Assembly: GCA_947453965.1 (NCBI GenBank)
Contig: CANGIQ010000028.1
Location: forward strand, 1-32,443
DNA length: 32,443 nt
Source of the DNA: Comamonadaceae bacterium
GTDB taxonomy: Bacteria > Pseudomonadota > Gammaproteobacteria > Burkholderiales > Burkholderiaceae_C
Reading direction: 5' to 3'
Below are positions 17,387 through 26,624 of the stretch, piece after piece. How positions within the stretch are numbered: the stretch's first letter is position 1; each line of letters starts with the position of its first letter. Made by a program: the position numbers and the translations under genes. The notes beneath the pieces are model-generated. The model did no database searches, was not told the origin of the DNA, and saw only the letters and a list, made by a program, of their open reading frames with translations.

Positions 17387-18289
17387 TCAGACTTCGGTGT
17401 TGCGCACGCCACTGGCTACATGGCCGGCAGGGACGTGACGGGCGGCGGATTCGATGTGGCCGGTTTGGTCGTCAAAAAAGAAATCAGGTTCGAACTCGCG
17501 CAAGAACTCGCCTTTTTCCAAGCCGCCCAAGAACATGGCTTCGTCCACTTCCACATTCCAGTTCATCAGGGTGCGAATGGCGCGCTCGTGGGCGGGTGCG
17601 CTGCGTGCGGTGACCAGCGCGGTGCGAATGCGCATGTGCGGTGTGCCGGCTTGTTGCAGCACTTGCAGTGCGGCCAACAAGGGTTTAAAGGGGCCAGCCG
17701 ACAACGGTTGGGCCGCTTTGTCTTTTTCGTGCTGCTGAAACGCGTTCAAACCTTCGGCTTGGTAGACGCGTTCGGCCTCGTCGCTGAACAGTACAGCGTC
17801 ACCGTCAAACGCGATGCGCACCTCGTGCGGGTTGGCATCGGACGCATGTGCTGAATGGGGATACACCTGGGCGGCAGGCACGCCGGCATCCAGAGCCGCG
17901 CGCACATCGGACAAATGCGCCGACAAAAATAAGTTGGCATTGAGTGGCCGCAAATAACGCCACGGCGATTGGCCGCGCGTGAAGCTGCCGCGTTGAATCG
18001 GCAGGCCGTAATGTTGGGCCGAGCGGAATACCCGCATGCCGCTGACCGGGTCGTTGCGCGAGAGGATGACCACCTCGACCCGCTGTTTGTCTGCCGTGTT
18101 GAAAGCGAGCAGTTTTTGCACTAGCGAGAACGCCACGCCGGGTTTGGCCGGTGTTTCCAGGCGATCGAGTTGCAGCTTCATGTACGCGTGGTCATCGCCT
18201 TGTTCGAAGATTTGGTTTTCTTCTTCAAAGTCAAACAGGGCGCGCGATGAAATCGCCACCACCAACTTACCGTCGAGTGAAACGCTCAT
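17387..18289 (-). CDS. Cytosolic 5'-nucleotidase (NT5C1-like family)
   Basis: This 300-residue protein matches the bacterial 5'-nucleotidase family related to animal cytosolic 5'-nucleotidase 1 (PF06189). It begins LVVAISSRALFDFEEENQIFEQGDDHAY, has VVILSRNDPVSGMRVFRSAQHYGLPIQRGSFTRG (75-108), the phosphatase-type acidic motif RIAFDGDAVLFSDEAERVY, and later RTALVTARSAPAHERAIRTL and DEAMFLGGLEKGEFL. It should release phosphate from nucleoside monophosphates in the cytoplasm. It starts 21 bases after gspF and ends 5 bases before the ABC gene, all on one strand, although no functional link with secretion is known. Confidence 0.92.
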   Translation of the reverse strand: MSVSLDGKLVVAISSRALFDFEEENQIFEQGDDHAYMKLQLDRLETPAKPGVAFSLVQKLLAFNTADKQRVEVVILSRNDPVSGMRVFRSAQHYGLPIQRGSFTRGQSPWRYLRPLNANLFLSAHLSDVRAALDAGVPAAQVYPHSAHASDANPHEVRIAFDGDAVLFSDEAERVYQAEGLNAFQQHEKDKAAQPLSAGPFKPLLAALQVLQQAGTPHMRIRTALVTARSAPAHERAIRTLMNWNVEVDEAMFLGGLEKGEFLREFEPDFFFDDQTGHIESAARHVPAGHVASGVRNTEV

Positions 18290-18310
18290 GTGTTTTCTCC
18301 AAATACAGGC

Positions 18311-19525
18311 TCATCTCACCCATTGGTTGAGTTGAATGATGGGCAACATCACGGCCAACACGATCAACATGACCATACCGCCCATGGCCACGATCAGCAG
18401 GGGTTCTAAGATGGTGGCCAATTGCAAGGCGCGGCGCTGAACTTCTTCGCTCAATTGGGTGGCGGCACGCTGCAGCATGGTGGGCAAGGTGCCAGTTTGT
18501 TCACCCAGGCGCGAGAACATGACCAGAAGCCGTGGAAAGCGGGGATGCTGCGCCAAGGCGGAGGCCAGAGGCGCGCCCTCGCGCACCAGCACCAAAGCGT
18601 CCTGCGCGTCTTGGCGCAGCGCGGTGTTCGACAAGGTGTCGGCGGCGGCTTGCAGGGCTTTCAAAATCGGCACACCGGCGGTGGCCAGCATGGCCAAGGT
18701 GCTGGCAAAGCGGGCCGCGTTGTAGCCACGGGCCAAGCGCCCGATGAGGGGCAGTTCCAGCCATGCCGCGTCAAAGCGACGCCGCAGCTCAGCTTGTCGC
18801 AAGGCCAGGTGTGCGCCTACGCTCGCGGCAACGACCAGCACCAAGCCCCAGAGCCAAAACTGTTGCACGGCTTCACTGAGCGCCAACATGGCGGTGGTTA
18901 AAAAAGGCAAAGTTTGTTGGTTGCTGCTGAACACCTGGGCCACTTGGGGCACCACATAGGCCAGCAAAAACAACACAATGACCAAGGCCACCAAACTCAC
19001 GATGGCGGGGTACAAGCCTGCGGCCAACAGCTTGCCGCGCAGGTTTTGTTGTTCTTGCAAATCATCAGCCAGGCGTTCGAGCACCAGACCCAAATGGCCG
19101 CTTTGTTCACCCGCACCAATCACAGCGATGAAGATGGCCGAGAACTCACGCGGGTGCTGGCCCAGAGCTTTGGCAAACGGTGCCCCGGCGTTGACCTCGG
19201 TGCGCAGTGCTGACACCAAGTCGCGCTGGCGCGGTGTGTCGGCTTCTTCGGCCAAAGCGCTCAAGGCGCGCTCCAGTGGCAAGCCCGCGCTGACCAAGCC
19301 CGCGAGTTGACGCGTCCACACGGCCAGTGTCGTGTGGCTGAACACCTTGCTCTCCCAAATCACGGTGTTCAAGCCGCTGCTTTGGCGTTGCACAGGATCA
19401 ACCTTGAGCGGCACCCAGTCTTGGGCGCGCAATTGGCTGCGCGCTGCGCGGGCGGTGTCGGCTTCCAACACGCCACGGCGGGTTTGGCCTTGGGGGTCGA
19501 GGGCTTCGAAAGCGTAGGCGGGCAT
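18311..19525 (-). CDS. gspF: Type II secretion inner-membrane platform protein GspF
   Basis: This 404-residue protein is the polytopic core of the inner-membrane platform. It starts MPAYAFEALDPQGQTRRGVLEADTARAA, contains two T2SSF domains (about 70-190 and 270-395, each with a conserved GERTGxL-like turn: GAGEQSGHLGLVLERLAD and RLGEQTGTLPTMLQRAA), and ends PLLIVAMGGMVMLIVLAVMLPIIQLNQWV. Three membrane helices are expected. Length and ending are typical for the family. It follows gspE after 25 bases. Confidence 0.96.
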   Translation of the reverse strand: MPAYAFEALDPQGQTRRGVLEADTARAARSQLRAQDWVPLKVDPVQRQSSGLNTVIWESKVFSHTTLAVWTRQLAGLVSAGLPLERALSALAEEADTPRQRDLVSALRTEVNAGAPFAKALGQHPREFSAIFIAVIGAGEQSGHLGLVLERLADDLQEQQNLRGKLLAAGLYPAIVSLVALVIVLFLLAYVVPQVAQVFSSNQQTLPFLTTAMLALSEAVQQFWLWGLVLVVAASVGAHLALRQAELRRRFDAAWLELPLIGRLARGYNAARFASTLAMLATAGVPILKALQAAADTLSNTALRQDAQDALVLVREGAPLASALAQHPRFPRLLVMFSRLGEQTGTLPTMLQRAATQLSEEVQRRALQLATILEPLLIVAMGGMVMLIVLAVMLPIIQLNQWVR

Positions 19526-19550
19526 GGTGCGTGGCGTGGGGCTGCTGCGC

Positions 19551-20939
19551 TCAGTCGCGCGTCACACGCACCAGCTCTTCGGGGGTGGAGATGCCTTGAC
19601 GCACCAAACGTTCGCCGTCTTCACGCATCAGCGTCATGCCGTTGCGCAATGCCGCATCGCGCAGCTGCGCTTCGCTGGCTTGGTTGTGGATGAGTGCACG
19701 AATGTCGTCGTTGGTGGTGAGCAATTCAAAAATACCAGTGCGGCCTTGGTAGCCGCTCTGGCCGCATTCGTCACATCCCTTACCGCTGCAATGGGTGCAG
19801 GTCTTGCGCAGCAGACGTTGGGCCAACACGCCCAGCAACGAGGAGCTGAGCAAGAAGGGTTCGACGCCCATGTCGGTCAAACGGGTGATGGCGCTGGCGG
19901 CGTCGTTGGTGTGCAGCGTGGCCAACACCAAGTGACCGGTGAGCGAGGCCTGGATGGCGATTTGCGCGGTCTCGTAGTCGCGGATCTCGCCAATCATGAG
20001 GATGTCGGGGTCTTGGCGCAGGATGGCACGCAGGGCTTTGGCAAAGTCCAAATCAATTTTGGGATTGACTTGGGTTTGGCCCACGCCCGCCAGTTCATAT
20101 TCAATCGGGTCTTCCACCGTCATGATGTTGTTGCGGGTCGCGTCCAGTCCTTGCAGGGCGGCGTACAGCGTGGTGGTTTTGCCCGAACCCGTGGGGCCGG
20201 TGACCAAGATGATGCCGTGGGGCTGGTGCACCAGCGCCTCAAAGCGGCGCAGGGTGTCGCCTTCCATGCCGACCGCTTGCAGCGTGAGTTTGCTCTCTGT
20301 TTTGTCGAGCAAACGCAGCACGGCGCGTTCGCCGTGCGCGCTGGGCAAGGTGGAAACCCGCACGTCAATCGCACGTTGACCGAGGCGTAGCGAAATGCGG
20401 CCGTCTTGCGGTAAACGCTTTTCGGCAATGTCCAATTCGGCCATGATCTTCAGGCGCGAAATCAAGGCTGCGTGCAAGGCGCGGTTGGGTTGCACCACTT
20501 CGCGCAGCGTGCCGTCCACCCGAAAGCGCACGCTGCTGTGGCGCTCATACGGTTCGATGTGAATGTCACTGGCGCCATCGCGTGCGGCCTGCGTCAGCAA
20601 AGCGTTCAACATGCGGATGATGGGCGCGTCGTCGGCGGCTTCGAGCAAGTCTTCCACGGCGGGCAGCTCTTGCATCATGCGCGTCAGGTCGGCGTCGCTC
20701 TCTACCTCGCTGACCACGGCGGCGGCGTTGCTGTCGGCTTGCGCATAGGCTTCGCTGATGCGTTGGGCGAGGCTGGCCTTGTCGGTGTATTCAAACGACT
20801 GCACGCTGTGACGACGCGTCACCTCGCTCCACGCACTCAGGTCCGGCGCATCGCTGTGCCACAGCGTGAGCGTGTGGCCATCGTCCTCCAGCAACAGCTG
20901 GTGGGTGCGGGCAAAAGCGTAGGGCAGCGGACGGCGCAT
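19551..20939 (-). CDS. gspE: Type II secretion ATPase GspE
   Basis: This 462-residue hexameric ATPase powers pseudopilus assembly at the inner membrane. It has DGASDIHIEPYERHSSVRFRVDG (121-143), Walker A GPTGSGKTT (248-256), an Asp box TVEDPIEY (274-281), Walker B ILMIGE (313-318) and a His box GHLVLATLHTND (335-346). The zinc-binding cysteines are CTHC (381-384) and CDEC (389-392), separated by only four residues, whereas the well-studied Vibrio-type enzymes have about 29 residues between pairs. ATG 20939 lies 3 bases after the gspD stop. Confidence 0.96.
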   Translation of the reverse strand: MRRPLPYAFARTHQLLLEDDGHTLTLWHSDAPDLSAWSEVTRRHSVQSFEYTDKASLAQRISEAYAQADSNAAAVVSEVESDADLTRMMQELPAVEDLLEAADDAPIIRMLNALLTQAARDGASDIHIEPYERHSSVRFRVDGTLREVVQPNRALHAALISRLKIMAELDIAEKRLPQDGRISLRLGQRAIDVRVSTLPSAHGERAVLRLLDKTESKLTLQAVGMEGDTLRRFEALVHQPHGIILVTGPTGSGKTTTLYAALQGLDATRNNIMTVEDPIEYELAGVGQTQVNPKIDLDFAKALRAILRQDPDILMIGEIRDYETAQIAIQASLTGHLVLATLHTNDAASAITRLTDMGVEPFLLSSSLLGVLAQRLLRKTCTHCSGKGCDECGQSGYQGRTGIFELLTTNDDIRALIHNQASEAQLRDAALRNGMTLMREDGERLVRQGISTPEELVRVTRD

Positions 20940-20942
20940 GGC

Positions 20943-23087
20943 TTATGGGGCTGAGGCGGCGGGTGCAGCAGCAGGTGCAGGGGCTGCTTTGGGTGGCAAG
21001 GCTGGCAGTGTGGGACCGGGACCTGTTTCGAGCAAGGGGTTGAACGAGGGCACTGCCGTGCGTTGCAGCCCCATCATTTGTTGGTAACGGTTGGTGCTCA
21101 ATGAGTCGGAGGCCGCGGCATCGCGCACCACCACGGGACGCAAGAACACCATCAGGTTTTTCTTGCTGCGGGTGCGGCTTTCGCTCTTGAACAACCAGCC
21201 AAAGCCAGGAATGTCGCCCAGGCCGGGTACTTTGCTGGCATTGCCAGCGTATTCGTCCGACAGCAAGCCACCCAAGACGATGATGGAGCCGTCATCGACC
21301 AAGACATTGGACTCAATGCTGCGTTTGTTGGTGATCAAGCCAATCGTGCTGGCCTTGGAGTAGTCCACGCTGGAGACCTCTTGAAACACGGTCATCTTGA
21401 CGGTGCCGGTTTCACTGATTTGAGGTTTGACTTTCAAGGTCAAACCCACGTCTTTGCGCTCCACGGTTTGAAACGGGTTGGTGCCCGCTGTGGTGGGGTT
21501 GCTGTACGAGCCGGTGATGAAAGGCACGTTTTGGCCCACCACGATCTTGGCCTCCTCGTTGTCGAGGGTGAGCAAATTCGGGGTGGAGAGAATGTTGGCG
21601 TCGCCGCTGGTCTCTAAGAAATTCGCCAAACTGCTGAGCACGGTGTTGCCGTTGACGTTGCGGATCGTGCCAATGTTCATGCCGGCACCAATGCCCGTTG
21701 TGGCTGCTGTCGTGCCTCCCTGGGATAGGCCCACAATGTTGCCGGTCGAGCCAAAGTTCGTGCCTGCCACGCCGTTGGAGCCCAAGGCACCTTGCCATTG
21801 AATCCCCATTTGCAAGGCTTTGTCTGCGTTGACCTCGGCAATCAAACTCTCCACCATCACTTGGGCGCGGCGTTGGTCGAGCATGTCAATCACGGCGCGC
21901 AATTGACGGTACTGCGGTTCGGGGGCGGTGATGATGAGCGAATTGGTGGCGGTGTCGGCTTGAATTTGCCCACCCGTGGTGGCCGCGTTGTTGGGTGCTG
22001 CGCCATTGGTCGAACCCAAGGCCGAAGTGCTCAGACTGTTCGCGGTTGAGGGGGGCGACGAGAGGCTGCTGTTGACTCCTGCCGCGTTGGTTGTGTTGTT
22101 GCCATTGAGCGCAGCCCGCAAGGTGGTGGCCAGCTTGGTGGCGTCGGCGTTCTTCAAATACACCACATGGATATTCCCGCTGGGGCTGTTGCTGCCGGGT
22201 TGGTCCAGCTTGTCGACCAAGGAGCGCACCAAGGCTGCGCGTGCAGGGTTGGCGGCGCGCAAGATCAAGGTGTTGCTGCGGGGTTCTGCCAGCAGCGTGG
22301 TTTTGTACTCGGCCCCCGTTTGGCCAGGCGTTGCGGCGGGTGCAGCAGGATTGTTGCCAGGCTCGATCAGGCGTGTGACGAGAGGCGCCAAGTCCACCGC
22401 GATCGCGTGCTTGAGGGCAATCACCTCCACATCGCTGGCATTAGATACATCAAGCGCCGCGATGATGCGGGCAATGCGTTGCAAGTTGTCGGCGTAGTCG
22501 GTGATGACGAGGGTGTTGTTGCCCGGGTTGGCATTGAGCGTGTTGTTGGGGCTGATCAGCGGGCGCAACACGGGTACCAAGTTGTTGGCTTGCTCAAAGT
22601 TGAGCTTGAAGATGTGGGTGACGATTTGTCCACTACCTGTGTTGGCGTTGCCACGCTCAATTTCTTGCACGGCACCACCTTGCAGCTTGGCGTCGGCTTC
22701 TGGCACGATTTTGTACAGGCCCTTGGTCTCGACCATGGCAAAACCTTGCAAGCGCAGCGCTGCCAGAAACTGGCTCCATGCTTCGTTGGGCGACACGGAC
22801 AACTCGGTGCTGAGGTTGATCGTGCCTTTGACGCGGGGGTCGACCACCAAGTTGCGGTTGGACAGCGTGGCCAGGGTGCGGGCAACCGATTCGATCTCGG
22901 CATTCACAAAATTGAGTGTGATGGGTTCAGCCGAGGCCGTTTTTTTAGCAGGCGGGGCAGCGTGCGCCGACGCCCAATTGCCCACCGCAGGGCTGAGCCA
23001 CAGGCTGATGGCCAGCCATAAAGCTGAGCGCACCCCCAAAGAAGCCAAGGGCGCGCGTGTTGAAAGAGGTGTGTGTTGGTGTGGCAT
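20943..23087 (-). CDS. gspD: Type II secretion outer-membrane secretin GspD
   Basis: This 714-residue secretin forms the outer-membrane channel. A signal peptide ends near AHA (41-43). The domains follow in order: N0 (about 56-130), N1 (155-215), N2 (220-300), N3 (305-400), the secretin barrel (410-655, with ETSGDANILSTPNLLTLDN at 492-510 and VPGLGDIPGFGWLF at 620-633), then a Pro/Ala-rich tail (685-714). N3 carries an unusually long Asn/Ser/Thr/Ala-rich insertion at about 328-372. No lipobox is seen, so a pilotin pathway is not obvious. It begins 21 bases after gspN. Confidence 0.96.
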   Translation of the reverse strand: MPHQHTPLSTRAPLASLGVRSALWLAISLWLSPAVGNWASAHAAPPAKKTASAEPITLNFVNAEIESVARTLATLSNRNLVVDPRVKGTINLSTELSVSPNEAWSQFLAALRLQGFAMVETKGLYKIVPEADAKLQGGAVQEIERGNANTGSGQIVTHIFKLNFEQANNLVPVLRPLISPNNTLNANPGNNTLVITDYADNLQRIARIIAALDVSNASDVEVIALKHAIAVDLAPLVTRLIEPGNNPAAPAATPGQTGAEYKTTLLAEPRSNTLILRAANPARAALVRSLVDKLDQPGSNSPSGNIHVVYLKNADATKLATTLRAALNGNNTTNAAGVNSSLSSPPSTANSLSTSALGSTNGAAPNNAATTGGQIQADTATNSLIITAPEPQYRQLRAVIDMLDQRRAQVMVESLIAEVNADKALQMGIQWQGALGSNGVAGTNFGSTGNIVGLSQGGTTAATTGIGAGMNIGTIRNVNGNTVLSSLANFLETSGDANILSTPNLLTLDNEEAKIVVGQNVPFITGSYSNPTTAGTNPFQTVERKDVGLTLKVKPQISETGTVKMTVFQEVSSVDYSKASTIGLITNKRSIESNVLVDDGSIIVLGGLLSDEYAGNASKVPGLGDIPGFGWLFKSESRTRSKKNLMVFLRPVVVRDAAASDSLSTNRYQQMMGLQRTAVPSFNPLLETGPGPTLPALPPKAAPAPAAAPAASAP

Positions 23088-23108
23088 ATACGCGATGACG
23101 TCGTTGTA

Positions 23109-23897
23109 TCAACCCAGTTCCATGACCGACTTGGTTCCCAGGCGTTGGCCGAGGATGTTCAATAAATTAGACAGCGCCGCTTCGAACTCCGGCTGTGCCG
23201 AAGCTTCGCCCTTGAAACGCAAACGGCCGTGGAGCCACTGCCCAACGCCCTGCAACTGCAACTTGCCTTCGAGGGTGTCGAGCTTCACAGCCATTGTGTC
23301 ACCCCCTTGCACCAGTATCCGGTAGCTGCCCAAGGGTTGCAAGGTCGATAAACGGGTGGAGAGTTGCTGCACTTGCAGCTGCGCTTGACCCTCGAGATGC
23401 ATCTGGCCCGCTTGCCGCTGGAGTGTCAAGCCTGCTGTGCTGAATTGCAATTGGCCTTCGGGTTGCACTGTGTTCCACGGTGCGCCCAAGCCGACCAGCC
23501 AATGGGCAGGCCAGTTCGAAGCATGGGCGGGGATGTGGACGCGCACGCCTTGCCAACCTGGGGTCAGGTCTGCCACCAGAGGTTGTGGGGTGCAACAGGC
23601 GCTGCTCAGCTGTGTCCGCAGGCCTAGGCTGAGATGAGCCCAGTCGATGTGCGGGCTCAGTTGCCATTGCAGGCGCGATGGCAGTGCCATGGCCGATGGG
23701 GCATCGGGCTGTCCATCGCTCAACACCCACACGGCCGAACCATGCCACACCGTGCCTTGGGCTTGGGTGAGCAGTACCCGTTGGTGGCTGGCTTGAGCCA
23801 CGGCGTTGGCCAGCCAATGGGCTGGCGCTTGTGTGATCAAGGCTGTCACGCATCCCACGACAGCGCCCCATCCTGCCCAGCGCATGCCGCGACTCAC
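23109..23897 (-). CDS. gspN: Type II secretion protein GspN
   Basis: This 262-residue protein has one N-terminal membrane segment (RWAGWGAVVGCVTALITQAPAHWLANAV) and a periplasmic beta-rich domain typical of GspN: HQRVLLTQAQGTVWHGSAVWVLSDG, RLQWQLSPHIDWAHLSLGL and a C-terminal LRFKGEASAQPEFEAALSNLLNILGQRLG. GspN occurs in only some type II systems and its role is poorly defined. The start is GTG 23897, whose GTGA overlaps the gspM stop. The order gspM-gspN-gspD supports the assignment. Confidence 0.88.
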   Translation of the reverse strand: MSRGMRWAGWGAVVGCVTALITQAPAHWLANAVAQASHQRVLLTQAQGTVWHGSAVWVLSDGQPDAPSAMALPSRLQWQLSPHIDWAHLSLGLRTQLSSACCTPQPLVADLTPGWQGVRVHIPAHASNWPAHWLVGLGAPWNTVQPEGQLQFSTAGLTLQRQAGQMHLEGQAQLQVQQLSTRLSTLQPLGSYRILVQGGDTMAVKLDTLEGKLQLQGVGQWLHGRLRFKGEASAQPEFEAALSNLLNILGQRLGTKSVMELG

Positions 23898-24418
23898 GGT
23901 GTGCTGCCCTTGTTAGGAGCGTTGGCGCTGGGCAAGCGAAGCACCAGCGTGCCGTCCCACTGCGGGCCCGTCTGGCGCACCCAATGGGCTTCTTGGGGCA
24001 GCACTTGTGCCTGGGTCCGTGCTTGGTTGAGCCATTGCGCCAAGGTTTGTGCCGGCATGGCTTTGATTTGTACCGACACGCGTTCGCCTTGAACTGTGAG
24101 TTCGAGTTGTTTGCCCAAGGGTTGGCTCAGGCCTTGCAAAGTGCGCAGCGCTTCATCGCGTGACAGCATGTGGCGTTGTTGAAGCGCTTGTACTTGCACT
24201 TCCAGCGCCTGCATCTGGGCCAGCTGTTGTGCGAGTTGGGCACGCTGTGTTTCGCTGCTGCGCAGGGTGTCCAAGGCGGGTGCCAGGGCGATGCGCCAGA
24301 ACAGCAGTACGGCCAGCAAAACGCCGAGCCAAGACAGCCCGCGTTGTTCACGCGGTGACAACTTGGCCCAGCGTGTGGCGAGTGTTGTTCGGATCAAGTT
24401 GGGCGTTGCGGCGCTCAT
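23894..24418 (-). CDS. gspM: Type II secretion protein GspM
   Basis: ATG 24418 overlaps the gspL stop as ATGA and gives 174 residues; the frame extends nine codons further upstream into gspL, but coupling favours this start. The protein has a short cytoplasmic tail ending WAKLSPREQRGLSWLGVLLAVLLFWRIALAPALDTL (the single membrane helix with the usual SPREQR lead), a coiled-coil-prone Gln-rich stretch (AQLAQQLAQMQALEVQVQALQQ), and a small periplasmic domain. GspM pairs with GspL in the inner-membrane platform. Confidence 0.92.
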   Translation of the reverse strand: MSAATPNLIRTTLATRWAKLSPREQRGLSWLGVLLAVLLFWRIALAPALDTLRSSETQRAQLAQQLAQMQALEVQVQALQQRHMLSRDEALRTLQGLSQPLGKQLELTVQGERVSVQIKAMPAQTLAQWLNQARTQAQVLPQEAHWVRQTGPQWDGTLVLRLPSANAPNKGSTP

Positions 24419-25629
24419 CGTACAGCCTCCGCTTGCAACAGCCACACATCGTTGTTCTCTTGACGCAGGTTCAAGCCACGGCTGTGCAGCGACGCTTGTG
24501 CTGCGCTGGCTTGCGGCGTGTCGAGGGTCAGGCCCTGAATGCGCAAGGTCTGGTTCACAAAGTGCAACTGAGCGGGCATTTGCCCGGCTGGTAGCACCGT
24601 GCCCAAGGCTGCAAGCAAGGGTTCTAAATCGGTGTTCGTGCCGTTGCCTGCGCGTTGCTTCAAGGCTTCGACTTCGCGTTGCATTTGTAAGGGTGCGTCA
24701 ATCACCAAGGTCACCGACGGAAAGGTGGTTTTCAACACGGTGTGCAGGGCGGCTTGTTGGGCCTGCAGGTCGCGCTGTTCGCGCCAAGCCAGGGCATTGA
24801 GCCCGATGACTTGTACCGCCAACAAGGTCCACAGACCCACACGCACAGGGCGCCAAGCGGGCGCGTGCCACAAGGTCTGCCAAGCCGCTTGCAGCTGACG
24901 CCATAGGCGTTGTTGGCGTCCTTGGGCCCATTCACCTTGTGCCAAGTTCCATGCCGATTGGCTGGCGGTCACCCAACGCTGGGCGGTGCTTTGCAGCATG
25001 GGCTGGCGTTGCAGCAACTGTTGCACACGCGCCACCATGGCGGGTTCGGCTTGAATTTGTAAGTCGGGTTGGTGAACTTCAAAAAACGCGGGCCACTGCG
25101 CGGTGTTGGGTGGCAGCAAGGTCACGCCCGCGCTGTGCGTGAGCACGGATTGCGAATGATCGGGCGTGCCCATGACATGCAGCACAGGCGTGTCGGTGGG
25201 GCTGAACTCGGGCACCAAGCGCTGCACGGTGATGCCTGCTGCTTGCAAGGGGGCAAGCACCTCGCGCAGCCATTGTTTGTCGCACACGGCGACCCGCGCA
25301 TGACCGCCGCTGCGTGCGATGGCTGTGGCTTGCGATTCGGGCACGATGTGCAATTGCGCCAATTCGTCGAGCAAACGATCTTCCAGCAGCCCGTGGAGAA
25401 CTTCGCGCAAGCGCGGACCCTGGCTGCTGGGGGGGAGTTGGACGGTGAACCATGACAGACGGCTGTGTGGGACGACCGCCACCACTTCACCCGCATGCGC
25501 CGACAACGTGGCGGCTGCGCCTGTGGCACTGCGCAGCACCGATTGCCCATCGGAGTGCACATGGGCATAGCCAGAGGTGGCTTGTGCAGCGGTGTGGGGC
25601 AGGGCAATGATCAACATGAAAACAGTCAT
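24415..25629 (-). CDS. gspL: Type II secretion protein GspL
   Basis: Starting at ATG 25629, which overlaps the gspK stop as ATGA, the protein has 404 residues. The N-terminal two thirds are the actin-like cytoplasmic domain that binds GspE (for example LSWFTVQLPPSSQGPRLREVLHGLLEDRLLDELAQLH). One membrane helix follows (VGLWTLLAVQVIGLNALAW), then a periplasmic ferredoxin-like domain ending LDTPQASAAQASLHSRGLNLRQENNDVWLLQAEAVR. The frame is open upstream to 25701, but those codons lie inside gspK. The assignment rests on domain layout and gene order. Confidence 0.93.
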   Translation of the reverse strand: MTVFMLIIALPHTAAQATSGYAHVHSDGQSVLRSATGAAATLSAHAGEVVAVVPHSRLSWFTVQLPPSSQGPRLREVLHGLLEDRLLDELAQLHIVPESQATAIARSGGHARVAVCDKQWLREVLAPLQAAGITVQRLVPEFSPTDTPVLHVMGTPDHSQSVLTHSAGVTLLPPNTAQWPAFFEVHQPDLQIQAEPAMVARVQQLLQRQPMLQSTAQRWVTASQSAWNLAQGEWAQGRQQRLWRQLQAAWQTLWHAPAWRPVRVGLWTLLAVQVIGLNALAWREQRDLQAQQAALHTVLKTTFPSVTLVIDAPLQMQREVEALKQRAGNGTNTDLEPLLAALGTVLPAGQMPAQLHFVNQTLRIQGLTLDTPQASAAQASLHSRGLNLRQENNDVWLLQAEAVR

Positions 25630-26624
25630 TGTAGAGACGCCAAACCGCCTTGGCGTGACACGGGCAGAGCTGTTTGCGCCCATTGTCCTGAATCGCGCCA
25701 CAGTACTTTCAAATCGACATTGTCGCGTTGCAACAGCGAGCGTTCTTGCAGTGTGGTTTGAGGCATGCGCAAGCGGCCCATGACTTCAAAATAACGCGTG
25801 CTCACGCTGTGTGTGCTGTCTAGGTTGGTGCGTCCAGCGGCCTTTTGAAACATATCCAGGTTCGACCAATGGGTGCTGGCGCGCTGGGCGATCAAACGCT
25901 GCGCGTTGGACATGCTCAAGCCCGGCACGCTGGCATAGAGCACCTGAAGCGTGGCGGTGTTGACATTGACGGGGGTGTTGCCAGGCAGCAAGGCAATGTG
26001 CGGCTCCAGCACAGCCAACGTTGCGGGCGAGAGGCCGAGCCACGCCAGTTGCGATACTCGTTGCGGCATCAGGGGGGCGCCCTCGCTTTGGCGTTGCGCA
26101 GCTTGCAGACCTTGGGCGAGCAACTGCAATTGCTGGGGTGGTACACCGAGTGCGTCGAACAGGCGCTCAAATGCCGCGAGGGCGGTGCTGTCTATTTTGT
26201 CGCCTTGCAGCAAATTGTTCACGTTCAGGCGCGCTTGTAAATCGCTGATTTGCCCGGATAAAAACACCTGTTGCGCCAAGTTGGCATCTTCTAAATCCCC
26301 ACTGCCATCGGGTAAGGCTGACAAGAAGCTCGACAAGCGCGCTTCTTGCAAAGGCACAGCCCACGGCTCGGCCAAGTGGTCGGTACTGGCGTTGGTGCCG
26401 CTTGCACGCGCGTCTTCACGCAAGATGACACGCGCCCAATCGAGCGCACCGTTGAGCAACCAACGGGCTTGGGTGCGTTGGCGTTCGGCGCTTTCAACCT
26501 CCGTTGTGCGCCATTGCTGCCACAGTGCACCAGCGGCCAAGGTGGCCACCAGGGCCACGGTGAGCATGGCCGCTAGCAGTGCCGCACCTTGCTGTTTGTA
26601 AAGGGGACGGAAGGCCGGCTTCAT
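25626..26624 (-). CDS. gspK: Type II secretion minor pseudopilin GspK
   Basis: This 332-residue protein is the large minor pseudopilin that caps the pseudopilus tip. The prepilin leader is MKPAFRPLYKQQG|AALLAAMLTVALVATLAAGALWQQWR, followed by the GspK-typical ALDWARVILRED and LNDLQ-like segments (SGQISDLQARLNVNNLL) and a SAM-like domain with VNVNTATLQVLYASVPGLS. As usual for GspK, position +5 of the mature protein is not Glu (leader cut before AALLA). ATG 26624 overlaps the gspJ stop as ATGA. Confidence 0.94.
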   Translation of the reverse strand: MKPAFRPLYKQQGAALLAAMLTVALVATLAAGALWQQWRTTEVESAERQRTQARWLLNGALDWARVILREDARASGTNASTDHLAEPWAVPLQEARLSSFLSALPDGSGDLEDANLAQQVFLSGQISDLQARLNVNNLLQGDKIDSTALAAFERLFDALGVPPQQLQLLAQGLQAAQRQSEGAPLMPQRVSQLAWLGLSPATLAVLEPHIALLPGNTPVNVNTATLQVLYASVPGLSMSNAQRLIAQRASTHWSNLDMFQKAAGRTNLDSTHSVSTRYFEVMGRLRMPQTTLQERSLLQRDNVDLKVLWRDSGQWAQTALPVSRQGGLASLQ

